Of a stretch of 64,000 bases of DNA, positions 11,316-22,649 are shown piece after piece. The first letter of the stretch is position 1; every line of letters begins with the position of its first letter. The DNA comes from Ulota crispa (taxonomy: Eukaryota; Streptophyta; Bryopsida; Orthotrichales; Orthotrichaceae). The position numbers and the translations under genes are program-made. The stretch lies in NCBI GenBank assembly GCA_963920765.1, contig OY987246.1, forward strand, positions 12,024,868-12,088,867. The letters are read 5' to 3'. The notes beneath the pieces were generated by a model. It did not search any database. It saw nothing but the letters and a program-made list of their open reading frames with translations, and had not been told where the DNA came from.

Positions 11316-12800
11316 TTAACCCTTGAGCGCCTAGCCCATGAATTGGTTTTGAGGGTGTGCGGTGAAGTAGGCTCCTTCAAATTGATGGCGCGTACAGCAA
11401 GTTGCGATCCGGCAAAATTGACCGTAGAGCTTCACTGTACACTTGAATGTTGTTCAAATACCACAACCTCTCAATGGTTTCACCGTTGATTCCGAGAGAT
11501 TATAATGGTCAAAGTGGGTTTGACTTTGTCTAAAGGGGAGGATTTTTGGTGGAGTCCGAACTTGCATTCAAGACTACGGGCTGGGTATGGGGAATTGAGA
11601 CACAAAATTTTGGCAGGGCCTTGGTTCCGTCGTTACCTACCATGCTGTGAATTTTCAGATTTTTGTGAGGATTCAGTGGCCACATGGACGGCCTTGAACG
11701 CACCTTGTGGTCTGCTGCTTTGCAAGCGGTCACCGGTTCCTACGTATGATTAGACTGACACGTCCTCTGCCTTTGTACAGCTTGCCAGCTGATTCTTCCC
11801 TTGGCTTCAAGCTAATTGTCAAATGACATTCTTAGTGCAAGCACGACTGTAAGGATGCAAAGGCCAATACTGCTATCCTCAAATTCGACAAACTTTTGGA
11901 TCTTCATTCCCTGTCGACAATCATGATTGGAGTGGTTTTCATCGCCAAGTTACTGGCAAACTTTTTTGGTTTACACGTGACCATATGGATCAAAGTCGGG
12001 TATGCTTGAGCAACCATGGATTGGTTTTTGCAAACTTGAACTTATTGGTGTGCTTTGACGTGGCAGGCTCTATAGACTTTGGTCTAGCTTTGGTGTAAGA
12101 ACCATCCCATATACAATCTAGCAGAACTTCCTTCTAGAAAATGCAAAATCACTTTGAGCAAGAGAGCTTACGGTTCTATTAGGAAGACTGCAATTTTTCA
12201 TTCCAAAGATAGAGAAATGGGGAATGCTCATGGCACCAAAACTGACATTGTTTTGGAAAATAACAAAAACAATCTACTGTTCCAGCAAGTACTACATAGT
12301 TTCTGCAACCTCAACTGTGCATGCTCAAAAAGGTTGGAAAACAGCCAGTGCTAGCATAGCACTAAATTGTAAAGGGACATAGCGTGTCAGGATTGAGCTC
12401 ACGCTCCCTCACACAAACCCTACTCATAACTCAAAAAACTTGATGATAAAACCACTCAGGAAACTTGCTTGAATTGCCAAAGGAGAAGGGAGAGAGACGC
12501 TCCCCAAAACAACCCATCTGGTGCCAAAAAGGACTCAACCGCAAGTTACCGGCTCTCCCCGGTGGTCCCGGTGGTCCCGGTGGGAATTGCCTGCATAGAA
12601 AACGAGATCCTGGGTGCCACAACCAAGATCGTGCACACAAACACTCACTATCATATACCCCCACTCACAGTAATTCAAGAACTCATTGTCTCACACACGG
12701 GTACAAATTTCAGCTAGGTACAACCACATCCTTACCACAAAAAAGTTGGTTTTTCAATTTGCAGCAATAGGATCCTGTTGTGGGGGCGCTCAGGGGATAA
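11316..12800. mobile_element. Family J transposable element, copy 2, inverted
   Basis: This is the inverted partner of 8106-9590 and also 1,485 bp. It runs from TTAACCCTTGAGCGCC to GGCGCTCAGGGGATAA. The flanks of the two copies are unrelated, so they look like two insertions rather than one inverted duplication. Both copies have TTAT before the CCCC at the outer end and TTAA at the inner end. This favours a TTA target duplication over TTAA. Confidence 0.8.
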
Positions 12801-12949
12801 ACTAAAATTAGGAAATTGACCACGGAGGATACAAAAATCTTGTCAATATGGTTGGTCTCCCGGATATTTGTTGTTTCCAGTTTTTTTTTGCAAGTTTAAT
12901 TTAAGCGGGGATGGAATGATTTCCGCAAAATTATATCTACAAATTGATT

Positions 12950-13170
12950 ATAATTATAATTGATTTAAAAGTAAGTTGATGTTAAACTAAAGCTTGAGAT
13001 GGCACAGAATGCAACCAAGTGAGAGTAGCTTAGAGTTTAATTTTGCCTTCTTTGCATGTTTGAGTGTGACTTGCTAAAGCGGGATTGTGGTGTGAAGTTG
13101 GAGTAAGAATTTATATGCCATGCTTAGAGTTGCTTTGGAAGGGCCAACAACGTGATGTTAAGTAATTTGG
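12950..13170. repeat. Dispersed repeat Q, copy 1 (first part)
   Basis: GAGATGGCACAGAATG, CATGCTTAGAGTTGCTTTGGA and neighbouring blocks match 44920-45080 (GATGGCACAAAGTG, CATGCTTAGAATTGCTTTGG). The match resumes near 14160-14320 against 45220-45365 (ACTTCCTAGA end). This copy has therefore been expanded by other insertions. I cannot assign it to a superfamily. Confidence 0.5.
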
Positions 13171-13175
13171 GATAA

Positions 13176-13270
13176 ATTGGCATTTTGGGACTTTTGGATT
13201 TTATATTCTTTAAAGAGTATTCATTGAATACTCTTTAAAGAACATAAAATCCAAAGTCCCAAAATGCTAC
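13176..13270. repeat. Near-perfect hairpin (about 95 bp)
   Basis: GGCATTTTGGGACTTTTGG is followed by ATATTCTTTAAAGAGTATTC, then a four-base loop region and the inverse arm, ending in CAAAGTCCCAAAATGC. The arms are about 45 bp with very few mismatches. It could be a young foldback element or a small-RNA precursor; the sequence alone does not decide. Confidence 0.65.
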
Positions 13271-13706
13271 TTTCCCCCAATTTAATTAATATTGCTTTCA
13301 AATGAGGAGTATGCCATTCATCACCAATGATAGACCATTGTAGAAAATTGAAGACAAGTGTTGATTTGTATATGCTTACACATTAAGTTACTTAACCTTC
13401 TCAATTGGCCTTAATTCAAAAGAATGCTTGATGTTTGTTTGGCTTACTTGAATCTCAAAATAGTGAGTTGGGCTAAAATTACATGTGATGTTTTGTTTTA
13501 CTAATTAGCTTTTGGAAAAATGCATGAATGAACCCTCTTTTGGATCCATGCATTTCTAAAGGCACATCCTTACCTACAAGATGGTGAAGACTTGGTCAAA
13601 TTCAACTCCTCTTGAAAACATTAAATTAAGAACTCTAAACTTGACTCTAAAGTGTGCATGAACCCCTTTGAAAATGTCACTTATGAGAAGAAAAGAAATC
13701 CGAATG

Positions 13707-14126
13707 TAAGGTAGCAACATCCATAAGCGTTGTGTCCTCATGCCCGTCACCTGAAAATGGGAGGGCTAATCAGTAAAAAAACAAATGGTTGTGGGTGAGT
13801 GAGTGATGGTTATAGGTGATGAAGTGATGGTTATGGGTGATGAAGTGATGGTTGTGGGTGACTAGCGTGAGGTTTTGAGTACCCATCTCACTATTTAAGA
13901 ACCAAGAAGCCTTGTTTTTAACATCTCTTACACATGGTTCTTACAATTTCAATGATTTTGGACTTTGAAAAATCTTTGTGAACAAATACTTGCAATTGGA
14001 ACCTTGAAATTGATGCTAATATTTTTGGTTTTCACTTCCTAACTTACAGTATTTTTTTCAAAGTTAGTCAATTGTTTTACCTACTCCAAAACCCATATTT
14101 CCACGCTTATGAGTGCGCCTACCTTA
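13707..14126. mobile_element. MITE family C, diverged copy 1
   Basis: The ends read TAAGGTAGCAACATCCATAAG and, inverted, CGCTTATGAGTGCGCCTACCTTA. They match the family C termini at 42631-42947 and 62950-63268. An internal minisatellite of GTGATGGTTATGGGTGATGAA type lies at about 13785-13862, which makes this copy longer than the others. Confidence 0.65.
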
Positions 14127-15059
14127 CACATAACATTTTGAAAATGTGTTGGCCAGAAATTTAGATACGCAAAAAATTTGCAAAATGGTAAATAGAAACG
14201 TTGAATTTATATCGAGAAAAAAAAAGCTTTAGATAACTTCTGGGTGATTTTTTTTTGCTAACCCTACTTAGCAAAACTTGGAAATGTACCAATTTTTCTT
14301 TAGAACTTCCTAGATTGTTGATTGATTTACTGCACATATGTTGATGTAGGGCCAAGTGGAAAAATCTTAGATATTTTTACAAACATAGGTAAAAGTAATA
14401 ATATAGCCCTATTTTAGTGTTGTCCATTGGTATTCTCCTCCTTAGTTTATGACTAAAAAAGAATCCGTGAATCCAAATTTAAGTTCAAAATTCCTAAGTT
14501 CAATCTTCTAATGGTAAACATCTATACTCTTACATTTTCATGGTGGGTGGAAAATCAAAGCTTTTCCATCTTGGCCCCAAATTGAAATGTGCACTAAATA
14601 GAGCGTTCCAAGTGATAGCATCTCTTGCCACCTGTCAAATGAAGCCCTTGGAAATTAGGTTTGGAGGGGATAGGAGCAACACATAGCGCAACATGGCATG
14701 AAGCCGTGGAGTCTAGAAGGTTTCAAGGCCTGCACATGCGATACAACAAATTGCACTAGTACATTTGGAGTTGCAATGTGAACAATGCATGAATAATGCT
14801 TGGCAAGGACCGCGAAGAGGGCTTGGAGAAAGCTCGAATTTGAAAAAAAGGGCTCTCACTGTGAAGGCCCCGCGCTTGCGTAAAGATGAGTAGAGTGCTG
14901 TTGGGGACTTAAAACAACAAAGCTGTTACGGCTAGGGAGCGCAAGGCTTAGATGGCAGGTGGCAGGAGATGCTGTGAGGCCACATCCACTTTACTGTGTT
15001 CTGAACTAAGTGGACTTAATGAACCTCCTAACTCACTTTGCTTTCCAACTTGGCTGTAA

Positions 15060-16271
15060 GCATCTCCACCTTTGCACCTCAAACCTAACATTCTAAGAGA
15101 TTACATCTAGTTTTGAAGAACCCTCAAAATTCTTGATTCCACCTTTGCTCTTCAAAAGTGGCCCTTGCACTTGATTTGACCACTCACCAAGGGTAATATA
15201 GGATAAAGCTCACTAAACTTAACCCTAAAGGACTAGACCCCCTTTTTTAGAAACATAGCGATTTTGGGCAGGTACCTGTGATTGGAGCTTTTCATATTTT
15301 AGACTAGAGTTTTGATAGAATGTGGGGACAAGGATTATCTTTCATATGCACTCAATTTCATGATATTTGGAATAACAAGTAAAAAGTTATGGTCTAATAT
15401 GTTGTTAATTACGTTTGTCGGGTAGCCTAGGCAGATTTCTAAAAATCACTTTTTTCAAAAACAAAACAAATAAATTGGTTTAGGAGATTTATGTGAATGT
15501 AGGAAGCTTCAAATCATTCCGTTTGAATCAACGAGATGAAAATTATGAGAATTTTTTGTTTGCGGCAATTATGGATTCTCTACTCCAAAATAAACTTTGA
15601 AGTCCTTTAGTTTGCTCAATTTTCAACATTTTGGAAAAAAAACAAAACCAAAGGATGAATATTGTTTATGGCAACGTTATGACCATTGGGATTAGCATTT
15701 TTCATTTCTGTAACTAATTTCTTAACAATTTCGTGTTTTGAATCATTCTCTACTTCTTTTCACTTACTAATTTTTTTCCATATATTATACAACTCCAAAT
15801 GATTTGAAATTTTTTTGACATGTACTTTAATTAGGTGGAATAAGGAGTTTAGAGAAGCACCACACATGGCCTTTTTTCATTAGGAATTTGATGTTTTGAA
15901 GGGTAGCTGCCCGGTTTTTCACAAGATGTTTTTGAAGATTCAAACCATTGTAACTTCCAATCCATGTGGTGAAAAACTCTGAAATTTTTTCCACGTCTTC
16001 TAAAACCATTGTTCTACAAGATCCTATGGTCACATATGCATAAAAATGTTTTTGTTTTCAAATTTGGTTGATACTCTAAAAATGTCAATTTTGAACAGTT
16101 TTTGGTGAAAACTTTGCTTGGTCCTTTAGGGGTTAAAATAAACAGTGTTTTCAAGCGCCTTTGCTTGACACACTAGGATGAAGTGCCATGAAATAAATTG
16201 AAGGGCCGGGGGCAATTATCATCCATGTTTGTAGAGCATCAGACCTTGGGAGGGCATCAAGGAAGATGCCC
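15060..16271. mobile_element. Family G MITE (PIF/Harbinger-like), interrupted by a family E element
   Basis: The left end (TAA then GCATCTCCACC) and right end (GATGCCC then TAA) are in the positions of the family G termini seen at 61819-62787. The body (GGATAAAGCTCACTAAACTT, then CTTGACACACTAGGATGAA) matches family G in inverted orientation. It is split at 15219-16136 by a family E copy. The TAA target duplication is typical of PIF/Harbinger elements. Confidence 0.6.
15219..16136. mobile_element. Family E element, copy nested in family G
   Basis: It runs from TTAACCCTAAAGGACTAGACC to GGTCCTTTAGGGGTTAA, about 918 bp. Related copies lie at 19246-20193 and 59525-60489. No coding frame looks like a transposase. 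A short target duplication (TA, TTA or TTAA) fits both flanks, and removing the element restores the family G sequence across the site. Confidence 0.75.
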
Positions 16272-16309
16272 TAAGAGCATTGTTGATAATTTGTGTGACC
16301 CCCATAAAG

Positions 16310-16335
16310 TTTTTTTTTTTTTTTTTTTTTTTTTT
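16310..16335 (+). repeat. Poly(T) run of 26 bases
   Basis: This is an uninterrupted T tract just beyond the right end of the family G copy. A long homopolymer next to a junction may be the trace of a retroposed fragment read on the minus strand, but no partner sequence is recognisable. Confidence 0.8.
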
Positions 16336-17039
16336 GCATTGGTTGGGATTGATTCTTGTGTGCTATTAGAAGTTGTCAAACCTTGGAGTTTTTTACCCAA
16401 TAACTTTGGGTGAGTTCCTCTCATAACTAGATAACTTTTGCAAGTTACTAAGTCAAAAATCTTATATCAAGCACCTCTTGAGGTGCCTCATAACTCAAAC
16501 AAGTTATGGCCTCTTTTGACAAGAAGTCATCATGTGATCTTGTAGGGATCCCTCCCTTCTAGTAGGGTGACCTTATCAAAGAACTCCTTGATGACAAGCA
16601 CAAGGGAAGCGCCTCCTTGACTTGCTTAATGAGCACACTATGTTGTGACAAATAGAACATGACTATGTTTGGATTGAGGAGCAAGATAATGAAATAAGAA
16701 AAAGGGGAATGAATAATGTGAGAGAAACCACCACAAATGGTTTATAAAGCTTTGTAAGGGATGACAACACTATGGATTATTGTACAAGCAACCACCCAAT
16801 AACCATAGGTGAATTTCAAGTTATCTAGAAATTGAAGGTTTGGAACACACTGTTATGTTCATTATCACTGCACCGCTATTTTTGAATTAGGTAAAAATGG
16901 AAAGTGCAACAGTAGCCGCTGTATTCACCCCATGTTATTTGCTTGTCACGTCACATCCAGTAGGGAAACCCAAAGCTGCCACCCTAGATATGTAAAGCTT
17001 TAAATTTTGGTCTTGGGGGACATGCAACATCACAGTACA

Positions 17040-17297
17040 GTAGAATTCCTTTAAACTAATATCTTCTAAATTGATATCCTCTACAATCTAATATATAACA
17101 CAAATCTTAATGTCAGACCATGCGTCAATCATACACCAAAACAATTAATTCAATAGTAGTAATGCTCTTTGGTGCTATCCCGACATTAATCTCAAGATCA
17201 CTTCACTTACACTTTCACAAAATTAACAAATAACTCACTTAAACTAATCTAATTCTTGGGGTCCCAACCATATTAGTTTAGAGGAGTTCTACTATAT
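17040..17297. mobile_element. Short MITE-like foldback (family R)
   Basis: CAGTAGAATTCCTTTAAACTAATA at the left and, inverted, TATTAGTTTAGAGGAGTTCTACT at the right form ~23-bp terminal inverted repeats around about 258 bp. No other copy is seen in this window. It is non-coding. Confidence 0.6.
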
Positions 17298-17591
17298 GTC
17301 AACACATGTGCTAGGCATAGAGTTTAGGGCACCAAACTGTAACGAGAGTTTCAAACCTTGGTAAGTTATTAGGTAGCGGCACCCAAAAGTAACACTACAC
17401 TAATAATGGTATTTAGTATTATGTTACCAATAGTGTTACCTACACTTTTACTTCAATCACTCTAAAACTCAACTAGTTTGCATTTGGAGTTACTTAGTTG
17501 TCTAGATATTTACTCAAAAACTTAGTTTAATATTTTTTTTGTAATAAAAATGAACCAATTCCTAACACTAAATGTAAACTTGTAATACATT

Positions 17592-18002
17592 TAGGGAAAT
17601 GCTAAAGCCACACCCAAAATTATTAATGTCACACCCCAAGGTGTGCTTTGAGCATGAAATGTGAGAATTTAATGCTGTTTTTTAATATTTGGATCAAAAG
17701 ATTTGTTTCACCTCTATCATTCTAAGGCTACATTCAAAAAAATTGGAGGTGTTTGAATTTGAAACTGAAAGTATAAGATTTTTGAATTACTTAAAGCAAA
17801 AATACATCAAAAAATGAGCAATGGTGCAATAAAAGTCAGCAAAAATTTGTATTTGTTCATCTTTCTTTCAAGGAGGTGGTAATGCCATGATTGAATGAAT
17901 GATGGACTACTTGAATAAAAAATGATACCATTAAATTCTCAAATTACATGCTCATAGGGGTGTGGCATTAGCAATTTTGGGTGTGGCTTTAGCAATTCCC
18001 TA
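17592..18002. mobile_element. MITE-like element (family O)
   Basis: TTTAGGGAAATGCTAAAGCC and its inverse GGCTTTAGCAATTCCCTAAA are strong terminal inverted repeats around about 410 bp. Both ends sit next to TA. CACACCCAAAATT follows within each arm. It is non-coding. Confidence 0.7.
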
Positions 18003-18177
18003 AACTTATATTCCCAAAAATTACTGCAATTGACAAATAATGTGTATGTTGACATTTAGTGTTGGTAGCATTAAGAGGATTGTTGACATTTAGTGTTGGG
18101 GTTTGTAATTAGTGTTGCCAACATTGAATTCCATGATTAGAGTAGCTATATAGTGACATCTAATAATAACCTCAGCC

Positions 18178-18483
18178 GCGCACACCCAAACAAGACATAC
18201 AAGTTAACATAAGGGAACATAATTTGTGTAAATGATGGTTAAGGATTGGATGTGACATGGTCTTTTTGTTGTTACTTTTTTGGGGGTTTAGTGTTCATAA
18301 TAGGTCAATCTAGGGAGTTACCTTCAACAATTTGTAATCTATTCATACAATCTCAAAAAGTTCCAAAAACAATTTTGCTTGCATCTTTGACCCTTTCCTA
18401 ACAAGAGGGTGCTATTAGATTCTCAAAAGACTCTCAAAATCGCCGCATTTAAAGTAAGTGTAATTTTTAGGTTCTTCTACCTT
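18178..18483. mobile_element. Family S element, copy 2 (partial)
   Basis: Blocks CACCCAAACAAGACAT, GGAGTTACCTTCAACAATT and CAAAAACAATTTTGCTTG match 43130-43460 closely. The right end TTCTTCTACCTTA corresponds to the family S terminus at 43462. The left terminus is not found. Confidence 0.6.
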
Positions 18484-19245
18484 ACATTTTTGTTGCAGTT
18501 GGTATCAATTTTGCATTTGGCATCACGTTTTCAGCACTTTTTGGTGCACATTCTCATCCTAAAAAGACACATCCAACAATTGAACCAAAGTGACTAGACT
18601 CGACTACGCGTGCAAAGGGGACAAGTTTTGGCACCTACATGACCGTACTAGACTACCTTGTACAGTAGTGCCTTGCTAAGATGAACCTTTATAAGAAAAA
18701 ATGCTTGACTATGATGAAGTAGATGATTATCTCTGACGGTTGGGGAGCTACAAAAGATCTTTTAGCTACAATGAATGTTTTCCTTACATGAAATGAATAT
18801 GCTGTCCGGATACCTTCATCGTATCCAGGCACTACTGTATTCAGATATGCACATCTGCAAGTACACTTCTTACCAAGAATTGCAATCCTAGAGTCAATAC
18901 AGCCAAATAAAGAAGCGGCAAAACAAAACAAAGTGTGCAGCACGAGAGCTGCTGCACAACAGCTAGGCTCAACACCAATTCTGTCAAAAGTGCGCAAAGG
19001 TATTTCTGAAGTGTTTGTGCTGCAAAACCCTAGTCCAAATTCCAGTTGCAGCAAAGTTTGCGATTGCTAACCCATCACACGTCAAAGTTGCATAGCCACA
19101 CATTAAGGGATCGTTGGTGGCTAACACTCCCAAGTTGATTTCCAACACATACCATATTGAAAGCTCTTGATTTCAGGTGTAATATGCGGATGCTACTGAC
19201 ACCCTATTCATGCCTACCATCAAAGGGTCTTTGCAATTTTTACCT
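18484..19245. other. Intergenic stretch with one unassigned open frame
   Basis: A 121-codon minus-strand frame (19054-18689) is rich in Cys and hydrophobic residues. It has no domain, signal or splice support that I recognise, so I do not call it a gene. Nothing else is visible. Confidence 0.3.
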
Positions 19246-20193
19246 TTAACCCCTAAAGGACCAAGGGTGTTTTTTGAGAAAAAATCTTAGAAACTGCCAA
19301 CTTTGAGTGCATTGCCTAAAATTGAAATTAAAAACATTTTTTCTCAATTTCAACCGTGCAAAACAGATAAAATAATATGTGCAAATAAATTCAACCCATT
19401 TGACCCATGTGGATTGTAAGATTATAATGTTTGAAGTGAGAAAAACTACTTTTTCTTATTTTTGCAAAACAAGGTCAGTAAACTTTGACCCTTCCTAGAG
19501 TAAAATTTTTGCTGTACACAAATTTGAGCTTTTTGACCACTCACAAGTATATGATGGTAGGTTCACTCATGAAAAATTTTAGATGCAAAAATACAATCTA
19601 GCTTGTTATAAATCATCCTCCAATGCAAAGAGGTCAAGCAAATTGGCAATACATTAATCATTCTTTCATGATTTCTTGTGCAATAAGGAAGTCTTTTATT
19701 TGAAATCTAAACAGTGAAAAATTGGAGACAAACATTTGAAACATATGAAAAATATTTTTAGAGCTTTGGATTTATAGATTGAAAGATAACAGGGCTTAAA
19801 GTTAGAGGATGCTTTTTTTCTTAAAGCTACCCAAACATAGTTAACAAGGTTTGACTCCCTTCAAAATGTGATGTGAGAGCTTTATTATTTTTATTATTAT
19901 TATTATTTTTTGACAATTGTACACCAAGATTTTTTAGTAACATACTTGCCAAATTTCAAAAGTTAATGAGAGTTTTAGCATAAGATTCTCCAAAGATGCC
20001 CAAAATGCCCAAGCTGCCAATTTCTTTTGGGAACATAACTCTTGAACTGGACATTTGATTGGGGAAAAAATTACATTTCCACTTAGAGAACACATATCTG
20101 CACCTTATGTAACAATTTTGAGAAAATCAAATAAAAATTAACTCCATATGACCCTACCCGAGTTCTCAAGTGGCTGAGGTCCTTTGGGGTTCA
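19246..20193. mobile_element. Family E element, free-standing copy
   Basis: It runs from TTAACCCCTAAAGGACCAAG to GGTCCTTTGGGGTTCA, about 948 bp. It has the same organisation as the nested copies at 15219 and 59525. A (TTA)n stretch lies near 19883-19910. No coding capacity is seen. Confidence 0.7.
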
Positions 20194-20269
20194 AAATCCA
20201 CATATCCACATAGCCAATGGAACCCAAGATTCCAATATTCACATAGTCTATGGAACTCAAGATTAGAAT

Positions 20270-20529
20270 GGGACGATGCTATGTTGTGAGCAAGAATCGC
20301 CTATGAGCGGTGAGCCAAGATTTTGTGAGTGAGAACCAACTTTGAGCTCAAGATCAATGAAAAAACTACAAATACGGCAAGTTTTTTTAAAGCTGAATGT
20401 ATAATATGCACAATTATAGGGTCCTATGTACAGTTACAACTGAAATCTAGTAATCTGGTATTTTGACAAAAAAAAATTAGGCTCACGGCTCATGGCTCAT
20501 AAATCCCTGCTCACAACATAACATTCCCC
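20270..20529. mobile_element. Family F MITE (Mutator-like), copy 1
   Basis: This is a 260-bp foldback with ends GGGACGATGCTATGTTGTGAGC and, inverted, GGGGAATGTTATGTTGTGAGC. It is flanked by an exact GATTAGAAT(G) duplication on both sides. A 9-10 bp target duplication is characteristic of Mutator-like elements. Other copies are at 37755, 46253 and 54963. Confidence 0.85.
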
Positions 20530-20791
20530 GATTAGAATGACAAACTAGATTTCACTTAATGAATGTTGGTAGATTCAGAAAAAGCTTTGTACCTGACTTC
20601 CAATTCGTACAGCATTCCCCAGTAAGTACTAGACATGGTATGTAGCAATAATTTCATACCTTATAATTTTCGTGTGTCGGTGGTAACGTAATTAACCACA
20701 GCCACCTCGGAAATAACGTCGGTAGACAATAAAAGTCCCACCAGTATTTGCTCTATCAGAAAAAATCTACATTCAGCTAAAGTTGTAAGTT

Positions 20792-22588
20792 TTACCTTTC
20801 CTGAGGCACAGCAGGGATGGCTTGCGGATACCGACCCAGAGAATTCCAGAAAATGTACTCCCCAGACAAGACCTGCGAGGAGAATTCGCAACCAGTCTTC
20901 ACAGCAGGATACACAGAAACAGTCTTCGGATCAATAGATACCCCAGACATGCTACCGCCACTAAGCTTAATCGAGGCTTTCGCAAAGCTATAAGCTTCCC
21001 AGCACAGAGGCTCCTCCATGTCAGCAGGCAAAGGCTCCAGCTCACCTCCATCTCCTTTACAAAACTCGTTCTCATCAACTTCAATATCGCTGTCTACCAA
21101 ATCTCCATCACTTATAGATTGCCCACTAATATGAGCAGCGAATTTCACTGTACCAGGAAAAGTAACCTCAGTCCCTTTCGGAATTCCTCGTCCCAGCACA
21201 ATCTTCCATTCAATAGAGTGCTCAGTTTGCGACACTGTCCCAACCGAGGGCAACCCTTCAACACCCACAATCTTCCGTCGAGGAAACGGTACCGACAACG
21301 AGCATTGCTCCATAACCATAACCGTGCTTTTGTACTCCGCCATGACTCTCATGCGAATCAGAAACGCGCCCTCGGTATCAGACACCATGGACAGTTGATA
21401 GAATCCTTGCAAAGGCGGAGAGATGGTCTTCGGCAACGCTGTATACCGAGCGAGAACAAAGTTCCCTAACGGAGGAGTAAAAGTGACAGCTTGCTTACCA
21501 ACTCCTTGCTCCGGAGCTTGTGCACAAAGATGGAACGTGAGCGAATCAATGGTGGAACTCGCAGGTGTGAGAAGATGAAGAGAAACCTCAGGTAAACCTT
21601 CGAGATCCAAGCGGCAAAGGATTTCCCCGGCGAGAGAGATGGAGTCTTGAACATCATCTCTGTCGTACAAAGCGGCGGTGACGACCTCGTGCACGGCGAA
21701 CGCCATTCGTTGCTTGCCTCGGTAGAGATACGGCTTCCACATGGGTTGTCGTTGCTCCGCAACGGGCACGTCCAAGGATGTGAATCCGTTGCTTTTGACG
21801 GCGGCGAGGTTGACGGAGTTGAGATCCAACGGCGTGCCGAACGGCATGGCGCTCGTGATGAAGCTCCGAAGCGCGTCTTTCTCCGAGGATTTTAGGGTTG
21901 CGCGCGCTCCGCCCGTGATGGCCGACGTGGCGGTGGCCGCTGCCGCGGCGACTGCGTTCGCGGCCGCGGCGACGGGGACTGCGACTGGTTTCGCCCGCGC
22001 TACGATCCCCACGCCCATGCCGCCTGTAATGCTGTCCAAAAAGCTTCCCATTGTTGCTGTGGAGGTTGCGAAGAGCTCCGGTTCCACCATGTCGCCGCTT
22101 AACACCCCGCCTAACGCTTGCGCTACTGCTAATGCGCCTGTCACGCACGGCATGTCGAGTAAGAGCTTCGATAACCCTAAATCCGAGGTCGTTCCTCTGC
22201 ATCCGGATCGCGTTGCGAGCTCTACATACGCCGCCATTTGGTTCGGTTCCACCGTTGGTAGCACTAAAATGAAGCACCCGCCTCGCCGGTGCTCCACCAC
22301 TGGCCATAGCCGGCCCAAGCTCATCACGTAGCGCATGATTGGATCCTCCATTGAAGGCTCTCCGTCGGTGTCATCGCGTGCGAGCTTGGTAGCAACGAAA
22401 GACTCGGCTACCTGAGCATCAAATGGCACTGCTCCGTAATGCGAACCTTGAACCTCGCACGCTTGATTCCAGAGTCGCTCGACTGTTACAAAGCGGCGTG
22501 AGAACACCAAGTTGAATGACTGGTTGAAGATCCAGATCGCTCGAATGCTGCATCCTCGTATCGATGGCGTCGTCGTCATTCCTGGCAT
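20792..22588 (-). CDS. AP5M1: AP-5 adaptor complex subunit mu (AP5M1)
   Basis: This is the medium subunit of the AP-5 adaptor, a coat acting at late endosomes/lysosome-related membranes. One uninterrupted frame codes about 598 residues from the ATG at 22588; the frame opens further upstream only from a GTG, so I chose the first ATG (MPGMTTTPSIRG). The N-terminal longin-like part shows GCSIRAIWIFNQSF and FSRRFVTVERLWNQ. VEHRRGGCFILVLPTVEPNQ follows. The mu-homology domain begins near FTSLDVPVAEQRQPMWKPY and ends with EYIFWNSLGRYP. An Ala-rich loop separates the halves. Length fits the plant family (about 600 residues). A donor-like GAAAG|GTAAAAC sits exactly at the stop, so a further short C-terminal exon is possible. 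The coding part is clearly more GC-rich than its surroundings. Confidence 0.93.
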   Translation of the reverse strand: MPGMTTTPSIRGCSIRAIWIFNQSFNLVFSRRFVTVERLWNQACEVQGSHYGAVPFDAQVAESFVATKLARDDTDGEPSMEDPIMRYVMSLGRLWPVVEHRRGGCFILVLPTVEPNQMAAYVELATRSGCRGTTSDLGLSKLLLDMPCVTGALAVAQALGGVLSGDMVEPELFATSTATMGSFLDSITGGMGVGIVARAKPVAVPVAAAANAVAAAAATATSAITGGARATLKSSEKDALRSFITSAMPFGTPLDLNSVNLAAVKSNGFTSLDVPVAEQRQPMWKPYLYRGKQRMAFAVHEVVTAALYDRDDVQDSISLAGEILCRLDLEGLPEVSLHLLTPASSTIDSLTFHLCAQAPEQGVGKQAVTFTPPLGNFVLARYTALPKTISPPLQGFYQLSMVSDTEGAFLIRMRVMAEYKSTVMVMEQCSLSVPFPRRKIVGVEGLPSVGTVSQTEHSIEWKIVLGRGIPKGTEVTFPGTVKFAAHISGQSISDGDLVDSDIEVDENEFCKGDGGELEPLPADMEEPLCWEAYSFAKASIKLSGGSMSGVSIDPKTVSVYPAVKTGCEFSSQVLSGEYIFWNSLGRYPQAIPAVPQER

Positions 22589-22622
22589 GGTCAATTCCGA
22601 TGGTCCTCCCCGCTCCTCCACT

Positions 22623-22649
22623 AAACCCTAAATACCCCCAAACCCTAAA
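22623..22649. promoter_or_regulatory. Two telo-box motifs upstream of AP5M1
   Basis: AAACCCTAAA occurs at 22623-22632 and again at 22640-22649, 35-60 bases upstream of the AP5M1 ATG. The telo-box is a known plant promoter and 5'-leader element in housekeeping and translation-linked genes. A role here is inferred from position. Confidence 0.55.

Noticed and set aside
18689-19054. 121-codon minus-strand frame
   Set aside because: It is Cys- and hydrophobic-rich without any domain, no splice support, and its composition matches the surrounding non-coding DNA.
21654-22331. Long open frames overlapping AP5M1 on both strands (196-217 codons)
   Set aside because: They are shadows of a GC-rich coding exon. 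Only the AP-5 mu frame shows conserved motifs.
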